From a virus: 29,498 bases of DNA. The number at the start of each line of letters is the position of its first letter. Positions within the stretch are counted from its first letter, which is position 1. A model generated the notes under the pieces. That model saw only the letters and a list, made by a program, of their open reading frames with translations. It searched no databases and was not told the DNA's origin. The stretch spans positions 44,237-73,734 of the IMG/VR virus record IMGVR_UViG_3300030102_003916, one strand, 5' to 3'. The position numbers were made by a program, and so were the translations under genes. Shown one piece after another: positions 10,165 to 17,730 of the stretch.

Positions 10165-10559
10165 GTGCCTTCTCAGTAGCGTGGGGCTTGGTCAAGGAAG
10201 AACAGATGTGTGAGAATTGCGTGGACAAACCCGCAATGCCTCGTAGTGATTTCTGCCGTAGTTGCGCTATGAGAATGACAGGCGTTTCATACGATGAAAT
10301 GACTGATAGACAAAAGGGGATGTTCAAGAGATCAGATGACAAGTCAGAGGAGAAGGGTAAGTTCAGAGGCTACTCGAAGAATACCATTAGCGGGAGATCC
10401 GAGAGGCAGGGCAAGGCTAGAGCCTGGAATCAAAGCCGAAAAAACAAGCGAAGGAGAACCCGCAACATATACGCTCGACAGAAGGGGCGAGGTAATGTTC
10501 GCCCTGCCATGAGGAGACAACTAGGTGCTGGTGCAAGCAGAGCAGAGACTAAGAGATAG
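10161..10559 (+). CDS. Basic Cys-pair protein, probably nucleic-acid binding
   Basis: 132 residues from the ATG at 10161, which overlaps the previous TGA as ATGA and has GGTGG just upstream. The N-terminus carries 'CENC' and 'CRSC' 20 residues apart, a small zinc knuckle. The rest is strongly basic and low in hydrophobics, with runs such as 'NQSRKNKRRRTRNIYARQK', and is probably disordered. This composition suggests RNA or DNA binding, for example packaging or a late regulator, but no family is recognised. Its last 11 bases overlap the end of the convergent gene on the minus strand. Confidence 0.65.
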   Translation: MSAFSVAWGLVKEEQMCENCVDKPAMPRSDFCRSCAMRMTGVSYDEMTDRQKGMFKRSDDKSEEKGKFRGYSKNTISGRSERQGKARAWNQSRKNKRRRTRNIYARQKGRGNVRPAMRRQLGAGASRAETKR

Positions 10560-10689
10560 GCTTGCCGTTCCATGTCTTATTTTGCTCATGTCTCTCACGG
10601 ACTCTGCGGCAGATGTGACAATGGGTTCGACCATTCCTAAAGCCCCTCATCACTTTCTTGCATCTCGGATTGTCACAAGTCCAAGTCAT
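10549..10689 (-). CDS. 46-aa zinc-finger protein (last gene of the leftward block)
   Basis: ATG at 10689-10687, TAG at 10551-10549. The protein has Cys at residues 5, 10, 24 and 27 ('CDNPRC' and 'CHIC') and is basic, so it should fold around one zinc ion. It starts five bases after the stop of the gene upstream, as in an operon. The Shine-Dalgarno is weak. It ends inside the last codons of the plus-strand gene at 10161-10559, so the two modules overlap tail-to-tail. Its short length and clean Cys spacing argue that it is real, but a chance frame cannot be excluded. Confidence 0.55.
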   Translation of the reverse strand: MTWTCDNPRCKKVMRGFRNGRTHCHICRRVRERHEQNKTWNGKPIS

Positions 10690-10694
10690 GTCAC

Positions 10695-10943
10695 TCACTT
10701 CAATCTCTTAATTACGCCCTGTACCATTTTGTCTAACCTATCACATTCAGATAGACTGTAATGACGAAGAATTTCATTTGTGAACCCCCAACAATCCGAA
10801 CAGAAAACTAACTTTCTAACCTCATCCGTGTGATTTAGACAAGTCCATTTTTTGCTTGGGTATTCCTCATTCACTTGGTCATAACTCATTTCATTTGAGC
10901 AATTATCGCAAGCCATGATTCTCTTCTCGTTGTCGTATGGCAC
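10695..10943 (-). CDS. Small multi-Cys (zinc-binding) protein
   Basis: 82 residues from a GTG at 10943, chosen because GGAGGAG lies six bases upstream (this site is also the Glu tail of the previous gene); an ATG at 10916 is an alternative. Cys motifs: 'CDNC' near residue 12, 'CLNH' near 35 and 'CSDC' near 48, enough for one or two zinc sites of mixed CCHC/CCCC type. The rest is a helix ending 'LDKMVQGVIKRLK'. No family recognised. It follows the DnaQ-like gene at the end of the replication operon. Confidence 0.65.
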   Translation of the reverse strand: MPYDNEKRIMACDNCSNEMSYDQVNEEYPSKKWTCLNHTDEVRKLVFCSDCWGFTNEILRHYSLSECDRLDKMVQGVIKRLK

Positions 10944-10946
10944 ACT

Positions 10947-11624
10947 TTACTCCTCCTCAAACGCGAAAGTATTCGATCGGACAAACTGACATGGTATGGT
11001 GACAGGACGCTCAGTCCTCTCATCGGTTATCCTGATTTCCTCTTTCACTATCATGTGTTTGTATAAACCGGCAATCAACTCGACCTCTGCGGCCAAGACT
11101 CTCAACACGTTACGCATCATTCCTCTCTGCCACTCGGAAATCAACGCAATGGGTTTGAGCATGAATGAGAAATGAGCGATGGCTGTCTGCTTCTTGCGAT
11201 TCAGAGTGGATAGGTTTCGCAGGTCGTACCTGCGAGGATAATCTCCATAGTGAAGTTTCGACGCTTCGCTGACCATCTCGCTGAGATCAACAGGATTGCC
11301 TTTTACATTATGCTTATGAGTTAGCAAGGCATGATCGAATTTCTCGTTGCCATAACCGACAAGCGTTACACTTGAGTCAATCCTGTTGTCCAACCAACTC
11401 TGCAATTCCTTAAGCGGGAGTGTTATTGTCTTCTTCTTATCAATGAGAATTCGACCAGTCAAATCGGTGAATATCGACATCGTTTTTCCATCAAAGAAAG
11501 CGGCGGCGTCCAATGAGAACTCTTTGGGCCTTTGCCACCCCTCTGGCAAATCACTAGCATCGGTGGAGGAGAAGACCCGATAGGCAATCACCCTGTTTGC
11601 TGACATCCAATCATACAACGACAT
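10947..11624 (-). CDS. DnaQ/RNase H-fold exonuclease-like protein, probably catalytically dead
   Basis: 225 residues from the ATG at 11624, which has GGAGGTG upstream. 'LVGYGNEKFDHALLTHK' (residues ~88-104) matches the Exo II region of DEDD 3'-5' exonucleases ('h.gyN...FD...L'), and 'ISEWQRGMMRNVLRVLAAEV' (~162-181) with the following 'ELIAGLY' matches the 'lWq.G....v..Yc..Dv..l..LY' end of DnaQ-like domains of the PolB-associated type. The Exo I DxE is not visible where expected ('RVIAYRVFSS'), and the Exo III Asp is Glu (E180). So the fold seems kept and the metal site lost. It might serve as a structural or DNA-binding partner of the replication enzymes. It ends in Glu-Glu-Glu, which is the Shine-Dalgarno of the next gene. 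Confidence 0.5.
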   Translation of the reverse strand: MSLYDWMSANRVIAYRVFSSTDASDLPEGWQRPKEFSLDAAAFFDGKTMSIFTDLTGRILIDKKKTITLPLKELQSWLDNRIDSSVTLVGYGNEKFDHALLTHKHNVKGNPVDLSEMVSEASKLHYGDYPRRYDLRNLSTLNRKKQTAIAHFSFMLKPIALISEWQRGMMRNVLRVLAAEVELIAGLYKHMIVKEEIRITDERTERPVTIPCQFVRSNTFAFEEE

Positions 11625-11626
11625 AA

Positions 11627-13075
11627 TCACACCTCCAAAGAAACGTACACGTTTCTCCCTTCCTTAACCATGACCGACAGTTTGTTCTCGATGAGTTTGC
11701 TTAGTCTCCTTTCGGCGGTCTTGACGCTTACAGCATTGAGCGCGGCATATCTAGTCTGTAACTCGGTCTTTCTCACGACCTCCTTCTTGGTGCGATCGTG
11801 GACTTGTCTCTTACATCCTGCAAACGCCTGTTTCCATGCTCTGACATCAGCCTGTCTTTCCCTAGATGCCTTGTAGTCTCGCTTCTGCTCCAACCATATG
11901 ATTAGATTGTGGAGATTGTCATAGATTATCTCTGACGCCATGGAGATGTGTTCAGCAGTAATCACATTGGTTCCCATGGTAGCGGCAATCATGTTGCTGA
12001 ATATGATAGTGTAATTCTCGACGTTTGGCAAAAAGGATATTGCAGTCTCTCTCACATTGCCATCTGATACCGTCTTGACAAGATCGTAGTAGTCATCAAC
12101 CGCACTTAACAGAGCGGCGTGGTAGTTAGGCCCTATTGAGAATAGCATATGGCTGTGATTCACAGCAACCTCCTCTCTCTGCTCCTCGGACATTGAATCC
12201 CATTGGTCTTGGTCTATTCCTGCTACGGTGAACAGCCTGTCTCTGACATCATCTCTCATGCCGATAATCCAATTGGATATTTCCTCATACGACCAGACCT
12301 GTTCGGGAACTGGAACATAGACACCAGACATTCGATGCTCGCTAGTGGTCTGCCGTGTCTCCAGATTGACATCGTTCTGGTACAAGAATACTCTTTGGAA
12401 GAACCCCTTCTCAAGGACGTGGTGCATGATGTCCTTTGGTGGGAAGGTAGTAGCCCATAGGGAGATTCCAGATGGCGTGTATATCGACGCACCCTTCAAG
12501 TGATTGACAAGCACATTGGTTTCGCTACCGATGGGAGCCATGGCCTGTTGCAAGAATAGAATCTTCTGACTGAAATACGATTTGGAATCATCAAGGAGTA
12601 TGCTACCCTCATCGAACAGCAGAGTCTTGTATCCATTCAGAAGACCGGGGACCACTTCAAAATCAACCCCTCCCACTCTCTTTCCATCCTCATCCACCTT
12701 TGGTGTCTCGATTACAGAACCAATCAATTTGGAGTCTGACCCCGCACTAAACTTCTCGCTCTCTATTCCGCACAACTTCAATATCTTGGCCGTGAATTCG
12801 TATGCTATCGACTTCCCCGATCTTGAGGCCTGTATCCAGAAGACATGAAGTCGGGAGTCGATGTAAGCACCGTGTATTGGTATCCTCACATATGGAGCGA
12901 GCATCTGTCCAAGGATGTAAAAGTAAGAGAGCATCCCTGCATAATGGTTGAAGAAAGATAGAGTGTCGAACCTCTCGACGTACTGCCTGAGTTTGTTACT
13001 GCCCTCATAGGGAGAGTTTACCACGCTGTAATCATTCCACTCTCTTCTTGTCGAAGCCAACCCTCTCTCTATCAT
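11627..13075 (-). CDS. AAA+ helicase-like ATPase (DUF3987/MCM-like) with C-terminal winged helix
   Basis: 482 residues; ATG one base after the stop of the nuclease gene upstream. A P-loop is visible as 'QASRSGKS' (residues 82-89; the usual first Gly is Gln), followed by Walker B 'TLLFDE' (151-156), a sensor-1-like strand 'SLWATTFPP' (205-213) and 'GFFQRVFLY' (224-232), which resembles the 'llSRFdl' arginine-finger segment of MCM and the matching region of DUF3987 proteins. The last ~60 residues ('KTELQTRYAALNAVSVKTAE' and following) read as a winged helix, as in archaeal MCM. In a block with primase, RadA-like ATPase and nucleases, the best inference is the viral replicative helicase or its loader. 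The family assignment is open; the ATPase call is firm. Confidence 0.65.
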   Translation of the reverse strand: MIERGLASTRREWNDYSVVNSPYEGSNKLRQYVERFDTLSFFNHYAGMLSYFYILGQMLAPYVRIPIHGAYIDSRLHVFWIQASRSGKSIAYEFTAKILKLCGIESEKFSAGSDSKLIGSVIETPKVDEDGKRVGGVDFEVVPGLLNGYKTLLFDEGSILLDDSKSYFSQKILFLQQAMAPIGSETNVLVNHLKGASIYTPSGISLWATTFPPKDIMHHVLEKGFFQRVFLYQNDVNLETRQTTSEHRMSGVYVPVPEQVWSYEEISNWIIGMRDDVRDRLFTVAGIDQDQWDSMSEEQREEVAVNHSHMLFSIGPNYHAALLSAVDDYYDLVKTVSDGNVRETAISFLPNVENYTIIFSNMIAATMGTNVITAEHISMASEIIYDNLHNLIIWLEQKRDYKASRERQADVRAWKQAFAGCKRQVHDRTKKEVVRKTELQTRYAALNAVSVKTAERRLSKLIENKLSVMVKEGRNVYVSLEV

Positions 13076-13076
13076 T

Positions 13077-13781
13077 TCAAGCCCTCTTCATCTTCACTTT
13101 CTCATCGGCAACCGGCTCCTCGCTGTTGAGACAGAGCAGGATTCGGTTCGCGCGGATTTTGCCAACACCCTCCGCCGCTTGTAATTCCTTCGGAGAACAT
13201 GATGTGATTTCTGAGATTGAGCCGAAGGTAGCAAGGAGTCGCTTGGCTATTGCCTCGCTACATCCTGCGGCTCTGAGGATGTCTATCCTCCTGTCCTCTG
13301 ATGCCGTCTTACGAAGCAGACGGTACGTCGTGGGTGCGCTGAGTGAGCCATGCTTCTCAAACCGCTTACAGATGAACCGAGCGGCTGATGATCTGTCGGG
13401 CATGATTAGGATACTGGCATCGTAGTCATTGTGGAATCTCGCTATCGACCCATAGAACGAGCCGAACACCTTGGGGTAACTCGTCTTCCGACCACCCCTC
13501 CTCGCCTTCGTTATGTATTGGTCTAACGACCCCCACACCACTAAGGCAAATTGGTTGTAGTTATCATCGAGATTCTGCAACTGCCTCTCCAAGTGACCTG
13601 AATACAGACTGCTCATGTAATCGGATATGCTCTTTGCCTCGATGCCCACACTCGCAAATGCGTAGTCAGTAATCATGTTCTGGTTGATTACATAGGAGAG
13701 TCCCTTCTTATCGCAATACTTCTTGACGAGATCCTCAAGGCCTGAGCGTTCACGATTGTCAATATAGAGAACCTTGGTCAC
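13077..13781 (-). CDS. ERCC4/XPF-type nuclease with helix-hairpin-helix domain
   Basis: 234 residues from a GTG at 13781 that overlaps the previous TGA as GTGA; a TTG at 13787 is possible. The N-terminus has 'YIDNRERSGLEDLVKKY', then 'TDYAFASVGIEAKSISDY' and 'LERQLQNL', which is the layout of the ERCC4 nuclease: D-x-R-E, GDY-like Asp, the E-R-K-x3-D motif, and the Ql..L helix. The central motif here reads E-A-K-x3-D, so Glu, Lys and Asp are kept and Arg is changed. Residues ~166-220 form a double helix-hairpin-helix ('SEAIAKRLLATFGSISEI', 'LQAAEGVGKIRANRIL'), as in XPF, Mus81 and Hef. Known members cut branched or flapped DNA at forks. It probably processes replication or recombination intermediates of the virus. 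Confidence 0.8.
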   Translation of the reverse strand: MTKVLYIDNRERSGLEDLVKKYCDKKGLSYVINQNMITDYAFASVGIEAKSISDYMSSLYSGHLERQLQNLDDNYNQFALVVWGSLDQYITKARRGGRKTSYPKVFGSFYGSIARFHNDYDASILIMPDRSSAARFICKRFEKHGSLSAPTTYRLLRKTASEDRRIDILRAAGCSEAIAKRLLATFGSISEITSCSPKELQAAEGVGKIRANRILLCLNSEEPVADEKVKMKRA

Positions 13782-14050
13782 GGCCAACCGACCCCTGCTT
13801 GTTCGGCAAGTAAGAGTCTATTCATCAACTCAACAACCAACTGCGCCCATTCCTCACTTTGAGTGAGTGCTATGACTTTACCCTCCAATCTAACCTCAAA
13901 ATCTGTGGGCCTGTCCTTATGTACCGCTATCGACCACGGCATCGCTTCTCGTATTGCCTCTGCCTGTTCTGGATCTTCGCTGTCAAACGCGGCTAGTAGC
14001 CTTGCCGCCTTCTCTCTTCTTATCTCATCTATGTCTTTGTCTTCACTCAT
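13778..14050 (-). CDS. Small acidic helical protein of unknown function
   Basis: 90 residues; the ATG directly follows the primase stop and has GGGAG eight bases upstream. The N-terminal half is charged and helical ('DIDEIRREKAARLLAAF'), the C-terminal half has strands 'DFEVRLEGKVIALTQ' and a helix 'WAQLVVELMNRLLLAEQ'. No family recognised. It is locked between primase and the ERCC4-type nuclease, with a 4-base GTGA overlap to the latter, so it probably acts in replication, perhaps as a partner of one of them. Confidence 0.65.
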   Translation of the reverse strand: MSEDKDIDEIRREKAARLLAAFDSEDPEQAEAIREAMPWSIAVHKDRPTDFEVRLEGKVIALTQSEEWAQLVVELMNRLLLAEQAGVGWP

Positions 14051-15145
14051 CTATTCAACTCCCTTACCATCGAACATGGGGCATTTGCCAAGGCAAAGTC
14101 CTTCGCTATATATCCTCGCACAGGAGGGCGTTAGGTAATGCTTGCTTGCGCCATGAACGAGCATCTGCTGAGTAATCTTTGGGCTGTAATCTGCCCACTC
14201 CAAACCTGCTATCACTTCATGAGTCCATTGGACTACCTCTGCATTGCTAACCTTGCTCTCATGTGGTGGTCTAGCAAAGTCCCTCTTGTAGTCCATGAGG
14301 TACATCATGAGGTACGATCGTGGTTTGTGTGGTGGATTACTACCCTTGGTACAACAGGCGGCGTCAAGGCATGGGAGGATAGGAACCCCATTTAGGTTCC
14401 TTGCTGATACCCCAATTTCCGCCGCGTCGAACTTTTGAAACAATCCTGTCAGTCCTGTCATGTTTGGGTCATGACTGACAATCTCGATTTCCAAGCCATT
14501 CTTGCCGTATGCCTTCATGCCACCTGATTGCGTTTCTGCCTTGTCGCTGATTGTTGTCCAACCATCTTGCAAATCCTTGGTGGAGACTGGTATAGACCAC
14601 TTCTTTCTTTTGAAATTGTATGAATTTGGGATTCTGATATGCCTATCGGGTCTGAATGATACGACAGGATCGATTGTGACCAAATCCATGTTCTTAATCC
14701 ACTTGTTGATGATGACCCTCCCAGAGAATAACAGGTTAGCCAACTCGTCCGGTGGCAACGTGTGTATCTCTGATAGCATGACCCAGATGTGGAATCCACC
14801 GCCGGAGTACCATGTCGCATGACGTATGTCTTCCTTCTTGAGATGCTCCGTTAGTGTCAGGGTGTCACGGGTGCATCTCTCTCCCCACTCGTCCTCGGTC
14901 CCCTCCGGCAAAACCTCCTCTGCCCTGCCTTTGTCAAGGTCGATGACGAAGTGTGGCACGATTGCCGTTGAGTATTCGCATCGGTTGCCCTTGGTCTTCA
15001 AATGACGGAAACCATAGACTGTCGTGGTCAGGTTGTCCCTCCCATTCATGCTGTCTATGTACCTCTGTAACTCGACCATGTTGCGAACGACCTTCCTCGT
15101 CCTCATGTTTACTTCGCGTGGGAAGTCCGCAAACAAGTGCGACAT
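14051..15145 (-). CDS. Archaeo-eukaryotic primase: PriS-like catalytic part fused to PriL-like Fe-S part
   Basis: 364 residues from the ATG at 15145, chosen because GAGGG lies six bases upstream and the codon is two bases after the previous stop; an ATG at 15172 would lie far inside the upstream gene. The catalytic signature of archaeo-eukaryotic primases is complete: 'HFVIDLD' (Asp69, Asp71), 'SGGGFHIW' (Ser114, His119) and 'TIDP..SFRPDRHIRIPNS' (Asp159, Arg168). The C-terminal ~105 residues carry 'PILPCLDAAC', then a helical stretch, then 'YLTPSCARIYSEGLCLGKCP'; Cys259, Cys341, Cys351 and Cys355 match the four Fe-S ligands of the large subunit PriL. So one chain seems to join the two jobs of the archaeal primase. 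It would make primers at the viral fork. It lies directly behind the Cas4-like nuclease gene. Confidence 0.85.
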   Translation of the reverse strand: MSHLFADFPREVNMRTRKVVRNMVELQRYIDSMNGRDNLTTTVYGFRHLKTKGNRCEYSTAIVPHFVIDLDKGRAEEVLPEGTEDEWGERCTRDTLTLTEHLKKEDIRHATWYSGGGFHIWVMLSEIHTLPPDELANLLFSGRVIINKWIKNMDLVTIDPVVSFRPDRHIRIPNSYNFKRKKWSIPVSTKDLQDGWTTISDKAETQSGGMKAYGKNGLEIEIVSHDPNMTGLTGLFQKFDAAEIGVSARNLNGVPILPCLDAACCTKGSNPPHKPRSYLMMYLMDYKRDFARPPHESKVSNAEVVQWTHEVIAGLEWADYSPKITQQMLVHGASKHYLTPSCARIYSEGLCLGKCPMFDGKGVE

Positions 15146-15147
15146 AC

Positions 15148-16125
15148 CTAGCCCTCTTGAGGGTAGGGCCATAGAATCTTCTCATAGCGAGGACAATATC
15201 CCTTGAGATCGCACCAAGGTTCACAAATGACCTCCTGCGCTCTCCAGAAATCAATCAATGCAAAGGCCCTACCATCTAAATCGCCCTTGTATTGGTTATA
15301 CGTCCGCACCAGTAATCTCAATTTATCCATCATGGAGTCCATGTCCTTCTGCCGGACATCCTCCACGCCACGCCACACCGCATCAGGCTCCTCGCCCTCC
15401 TTAGACGCATAGCCACCCGTGTGGTCCCACCCCCATCGCTCGCACTCCAGACCACCCAGAACCTCATGGTCGCATTCTTTCAAGAGCATGACATAGTATG
15501 CCATCTCCTCTCTCATGTTACTCCACTTTGAGGGCTTGTGGTCTTTCCACATACCCGTCTTCAACTCATGAACATGAGGTATCCCCTCGGCATCAGCGAA
15601 CAACCTGTCCACGATTCCTGTAAGATGAACCAACTGTCCCTCTATGGTGACTACCGCGTCCAGACTTACCTCATTGCCAATCGGAAGGAAGAAGTGAGGG
15701 TCAGCACAATTCATGAATCGCTCTGCTTCAAGTTTCATGTATTTCGTCAAGTGCTGTTCCTCATCCAATTCATAGGGACCGCGCTTCGGATCGCCCTCTC
15801 CAACGAACTCCATGAAATACTTCTCGACGTTCTCCAACCCGTATGACTTCATGGATGCGGCGTAAGATACGCTTACGTCTTGATAGAAGCGTTCGATTGA
15901 GTCATGAACATTGGACCCGCGAATCATAGCCTCAGTCTCCTCAGACTTGATACCAAGGACTCTCTTGATGAATGACTGCTGTTGGCAGAATCCGAAATCA
16001 CCCAATGATGACTTCGACACTCTCAATATCACATTGTCATTCATGCCCGGATGCCATTGGTATGAAGAGAAGAGTCCCGGCCTTCCCGGTACGGGGTATC
16101 TCTTTGGTGGACTAAATACCGACAC
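15148..16125 (-). CDS. Cas4/RecB-like PD-(D/E)XK nuclease with Fe-S cluster
   Basis: 325 residues from a GTG at 16125, the only start in frame with a good site (GGGGGA about eight bases upstream). Nuclease residues are visible: 'RGSNVHDSIERFY' (His74), 'LTGIVDRLF' (Asp173), 'HVHELKTG' (Glu187, Lys189), then 'REEMAYYVMLL' in the place of the QxxxY motif, with Glu for Gln. Cys47 plus 'CEPWCDLKGYC' (Cys301, 305, 311) is the four-Cys cluster pattern of Cas4 and AddB-type nucleases. There are no cas1 or cas2 genes or CRISPR repeats, so this is a stand-alone Cas4-family exonuclease, as often found in archaeal viruses, where it may process ends for recombination. It sits between the RadA-like ATPase and the primase. 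Confidence 0.85.
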   Translation of the reverse strand: MSVFSPPKRYPVPGRPGLFSSYQWHPGMNDNVILRVSKSSLGDFGFCQQQSFIKRVLGIKSEETEAMIRGSNVHDSIERFYQDVSVSYAASMKSYGLENVEKYFMEFVGEGDPKRGPYELDEEQHLTKYMKLEAERFMNCADPHFFLPIGNEVSLDAVVTIEGQLVHLTGIVDRLFADAEGIPHVHELKTGMWKDHKPSKWSNMREEMAYYVMLLKECDHEVLGGLECERWGWDHTGGYASKEGEEPDAVWRGVEDVRQKDMDSMMDKLRLLVRTYNQYKGDLDGRAFALIDFWRAQEVICEPWCDLKGYCPRYEKILWPYPQEG

Positions 16126-16152
16126 TATCCATTCCCCCTATGGATAATCCCC

Positions 16153-17448
16153 CTATTCGTCAATTACATCATCAGGATGATCTAGCGACCCATCTCTGAG
16201 TCCCTTCCAACCGTACCACTCTCCTCCTTCGGGGTCACGTCGGAAGACCTTGACCCTCCCAGAGGACTTTAGGCTCGTTCGGTTATGCGTGATGATGGCA
16301 TGGGACTCTGACACTCCGGTCAATTCGCCCTTCTCGTCCCTCTCCTCAGTCACCTCAAACTTGGCGACCTGTTGTAGCCAACCTTCTGTGTCCTTGAGCC
16401 AATGCGCTGTCTCAGCACCTATGATTTCGTTGCCACCGCTATCGTATGCGGTCTTCCCGTGCGTGATGATGTAGCAATGCACACCTAGTCTGCACAGTTC
16501 CTGCAACGCAGTCAGAGCAGAATTGTATCGGCTCTTTCTGATGTTCCAATTGAATCGACCTATCTTGGTGGTAGCGTCCTTTCCTGCTACGGCTATGCCG
16601 TCTGGCCCTAACTTGAGGTCATCCACCTTCATGATAGTCTCACAGATGTGTAGCCAATGATCTGCACCATCGAACACCACGGTCTTGAGATATGGCTTCG
16701 GCATCTTCCCATGCTCGTTGTAGTATGCCAATTGACCCTTAGCCATCTCGACAGCCGCTCTGAGATAGTCCATGGTGTTCTGGAACGTGGCAGGGTAGTC
16801 GTATGGGACTCGACTGGCCGCAGTCGATGACATGACCCATGGATTGAGGACGAGGATGTTTGTGTCGCCCTCGTGGTGAGCAGACTTGGTAGTCTCTCCA
16901 CCCAGATCGAAATCGTAGTGGTGCATCTCCGCACCGTTCTTCTTCTCCTCTTCCGTGAGGCTATCCAGAACCGCGCCCGTCTTACCCGACTTCGGTGGTC
17001 CCCAGATTCCCATCAGGACGTAGTACGTCTTCTCGCTGATGAGATTCTTGGCCCTAGCCGCCTCTATCTGCTCCCATGCGGGGTTCGCTGATTTGGTCAG
17101 CCATTGTGCTGATGGTGTCTTCTTCTTCCCTATTCTTGGGTCACGCACCTCGATGCCCTTTTCCTTAGCCATTTCAATTTCCTCTTCGTATGTCTCCTTC
17201 GTCACTTTCTTCTCCTCCTTTACTGGAAACTCTGCCGGGGTTCCACCCGCCCCACTATACCCATCTCCACCTGCGGCTTCGATGTCCCTCAATTCCTGCT
17301 CCTCGATTGATAGGTTAGGATCGTACTCTCCCTCTTGAACGAATATCTGCTTTGCTAGAGGCTCAGGCTTACCACCTTCTGCCGGAGGATTAACCTCCTT
17401 GGCCTCAGTAGTGTCCTTCTTCTCCCAATTGTCCATGAATCCGGTCAT
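16153..17448 (-). CDS. RadA/Sak4-like P-loop ATPase with long acidic N-terminus
   Basis: 431 residues; the ATG overlaps the previous stop as ATGA and GGAGG stands seven bases upstream. Walker A is 'GPPKSGKT' (residues 150-157) and Walker B 'TVVFDGAD' (256-263), followed by a sensor strand 'HCYIITHGK'. This is the order of the AAA_24/Sak4 branch of RecA/RadA-like ATPases that phages use as single-strand annealing or recombination mediators. The first ~140 residues are rich in E, K, P and G and seem unfolded, with acidic blocks such as 'EYDPNLSIEEQELRDIEAAG'. No zinc finger or Lon-like part, so it is not the bacterial RadA. Between an ssDNA-binding candidate and a Cas4-like nuclease it makes a recombination set. 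Confidence 0.75.
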   Translation of the reverse strand: MTGFMDNWEKKDTTEAKEVNPPAEGGKPEPLAKQIFVQEGEYDPNLSIEEQELRDIEAAGGDGYSGAGGTPAEFPVKEEKKVTKETYEEEIEMAKEKGIEVRDPRIGKKKTPSAQWLTKSANPAWEQIEAARAKNLISEKTYYVLMGIWGPPKSGKTGAVLDSLTEEEKKNGAEMHHYDFDLGGETTKSAHHEGDTNILVLNPWVMSSTAASRVPYDYPATFQNTMDYLRAAVEMAKGQLAYYNEHGKMPKPYLKTVVFDGADHWLHICETIMKVDDLKLGPDGIAVAGKDATTKIGRFNWNIRKSRYNSALTALQELCRLGVHCYIITHGKTAYDSGGNEIIGAETAHWLKDTEGWLQQVAKFEVTEERDEKGELTGVSESHAIITHNRTSLKSSGRVKVFRRDPEGGEWYGWKGLRDGSLDHPDDVIDE

Positions 17449-17729
17449 TCTAAGTCCTCCAATGGAAATCTGGTCATGACATCGCTGTTGTTGTCGTAAT
17501 TGTCAAGCGTAGCCTGAGTCAGTATAGCGGCTACGACATGGAGATTGCTGTAATCCACATCTAGGTGTCCTATCCTAGAGGAACCTCCTGATTCATTGTC
17601 ATCAGCGACTTGGTACTCATCGTTACCTTCCCTAAGCCACTTAACGAAGTCAAGGAATTGTCCCTTGACAAGTCTCTGTGAGTCTTTGGTAGTCCAGTTT
17701 CTTAACTCTCCCCAACCTTTCTTACTCAT
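17445..17729 (-). CDS. Small conserved-position protein of unknown function
   Basis: 94 residues from the ATG at 17729, chosen over the ATG at 17750 because GGAG is well spaced and the codon follows the upstream stop by one base. It starts with a basic helix ('MSKKGWGELRNW'), has 'KGQFLDFVKWLREGNDEY' and an acidic middle ('DDNESGG'), then 'HVVAAILTQATLDNYDNN'. No family recognised. Position between the ssDNA-binding candidate and the RadA-like ATPase suggests a recombination accessory role, by position only. Confidence 0.6.
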   Translation of the reverse strand: MSKKGWGELRNWTTKDSQRLVKGQFLDFVKWLREGNDEYQVADDNESGGSSRIGHLDVDYSNLHVVAAILTQATLDNYDNNSDVMTRFPLEDLE

Positions 17730-17730
17730 T

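Noticed and set aside
10560-10694. Terminator between converging modules
   Set aside because: Only a short TTATTTT run is seen, no stem, and the stretch is coding on the minus strand.
10525-10761. Plus-strand frame of 78 codons after the virion module
   Set aside because: No zinc or other motif, no good ribosome site; the opposite strand holds two coupled Cys-pair genes in the same bases.
14515-14820. Second minus-strand frame inside the primase gene
   Set aside because: Serine/arginine-rich shadow of the primase frame, without start signals; the primase motifs lie in the other frame.
15148-16125. Cas4-like gene as sign of a CRISPR-Cas locus
   Set aside because: No cas1, cas2, effector genes or repeat-spacer array in the window; viral stand-alone Cas4 proteins are well known.
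16629-16934. Minus-strand frame overlapping the RadA-like ATPase
   Set aside because: Shadow of the ATPase frame; no motif and no ribosome site.
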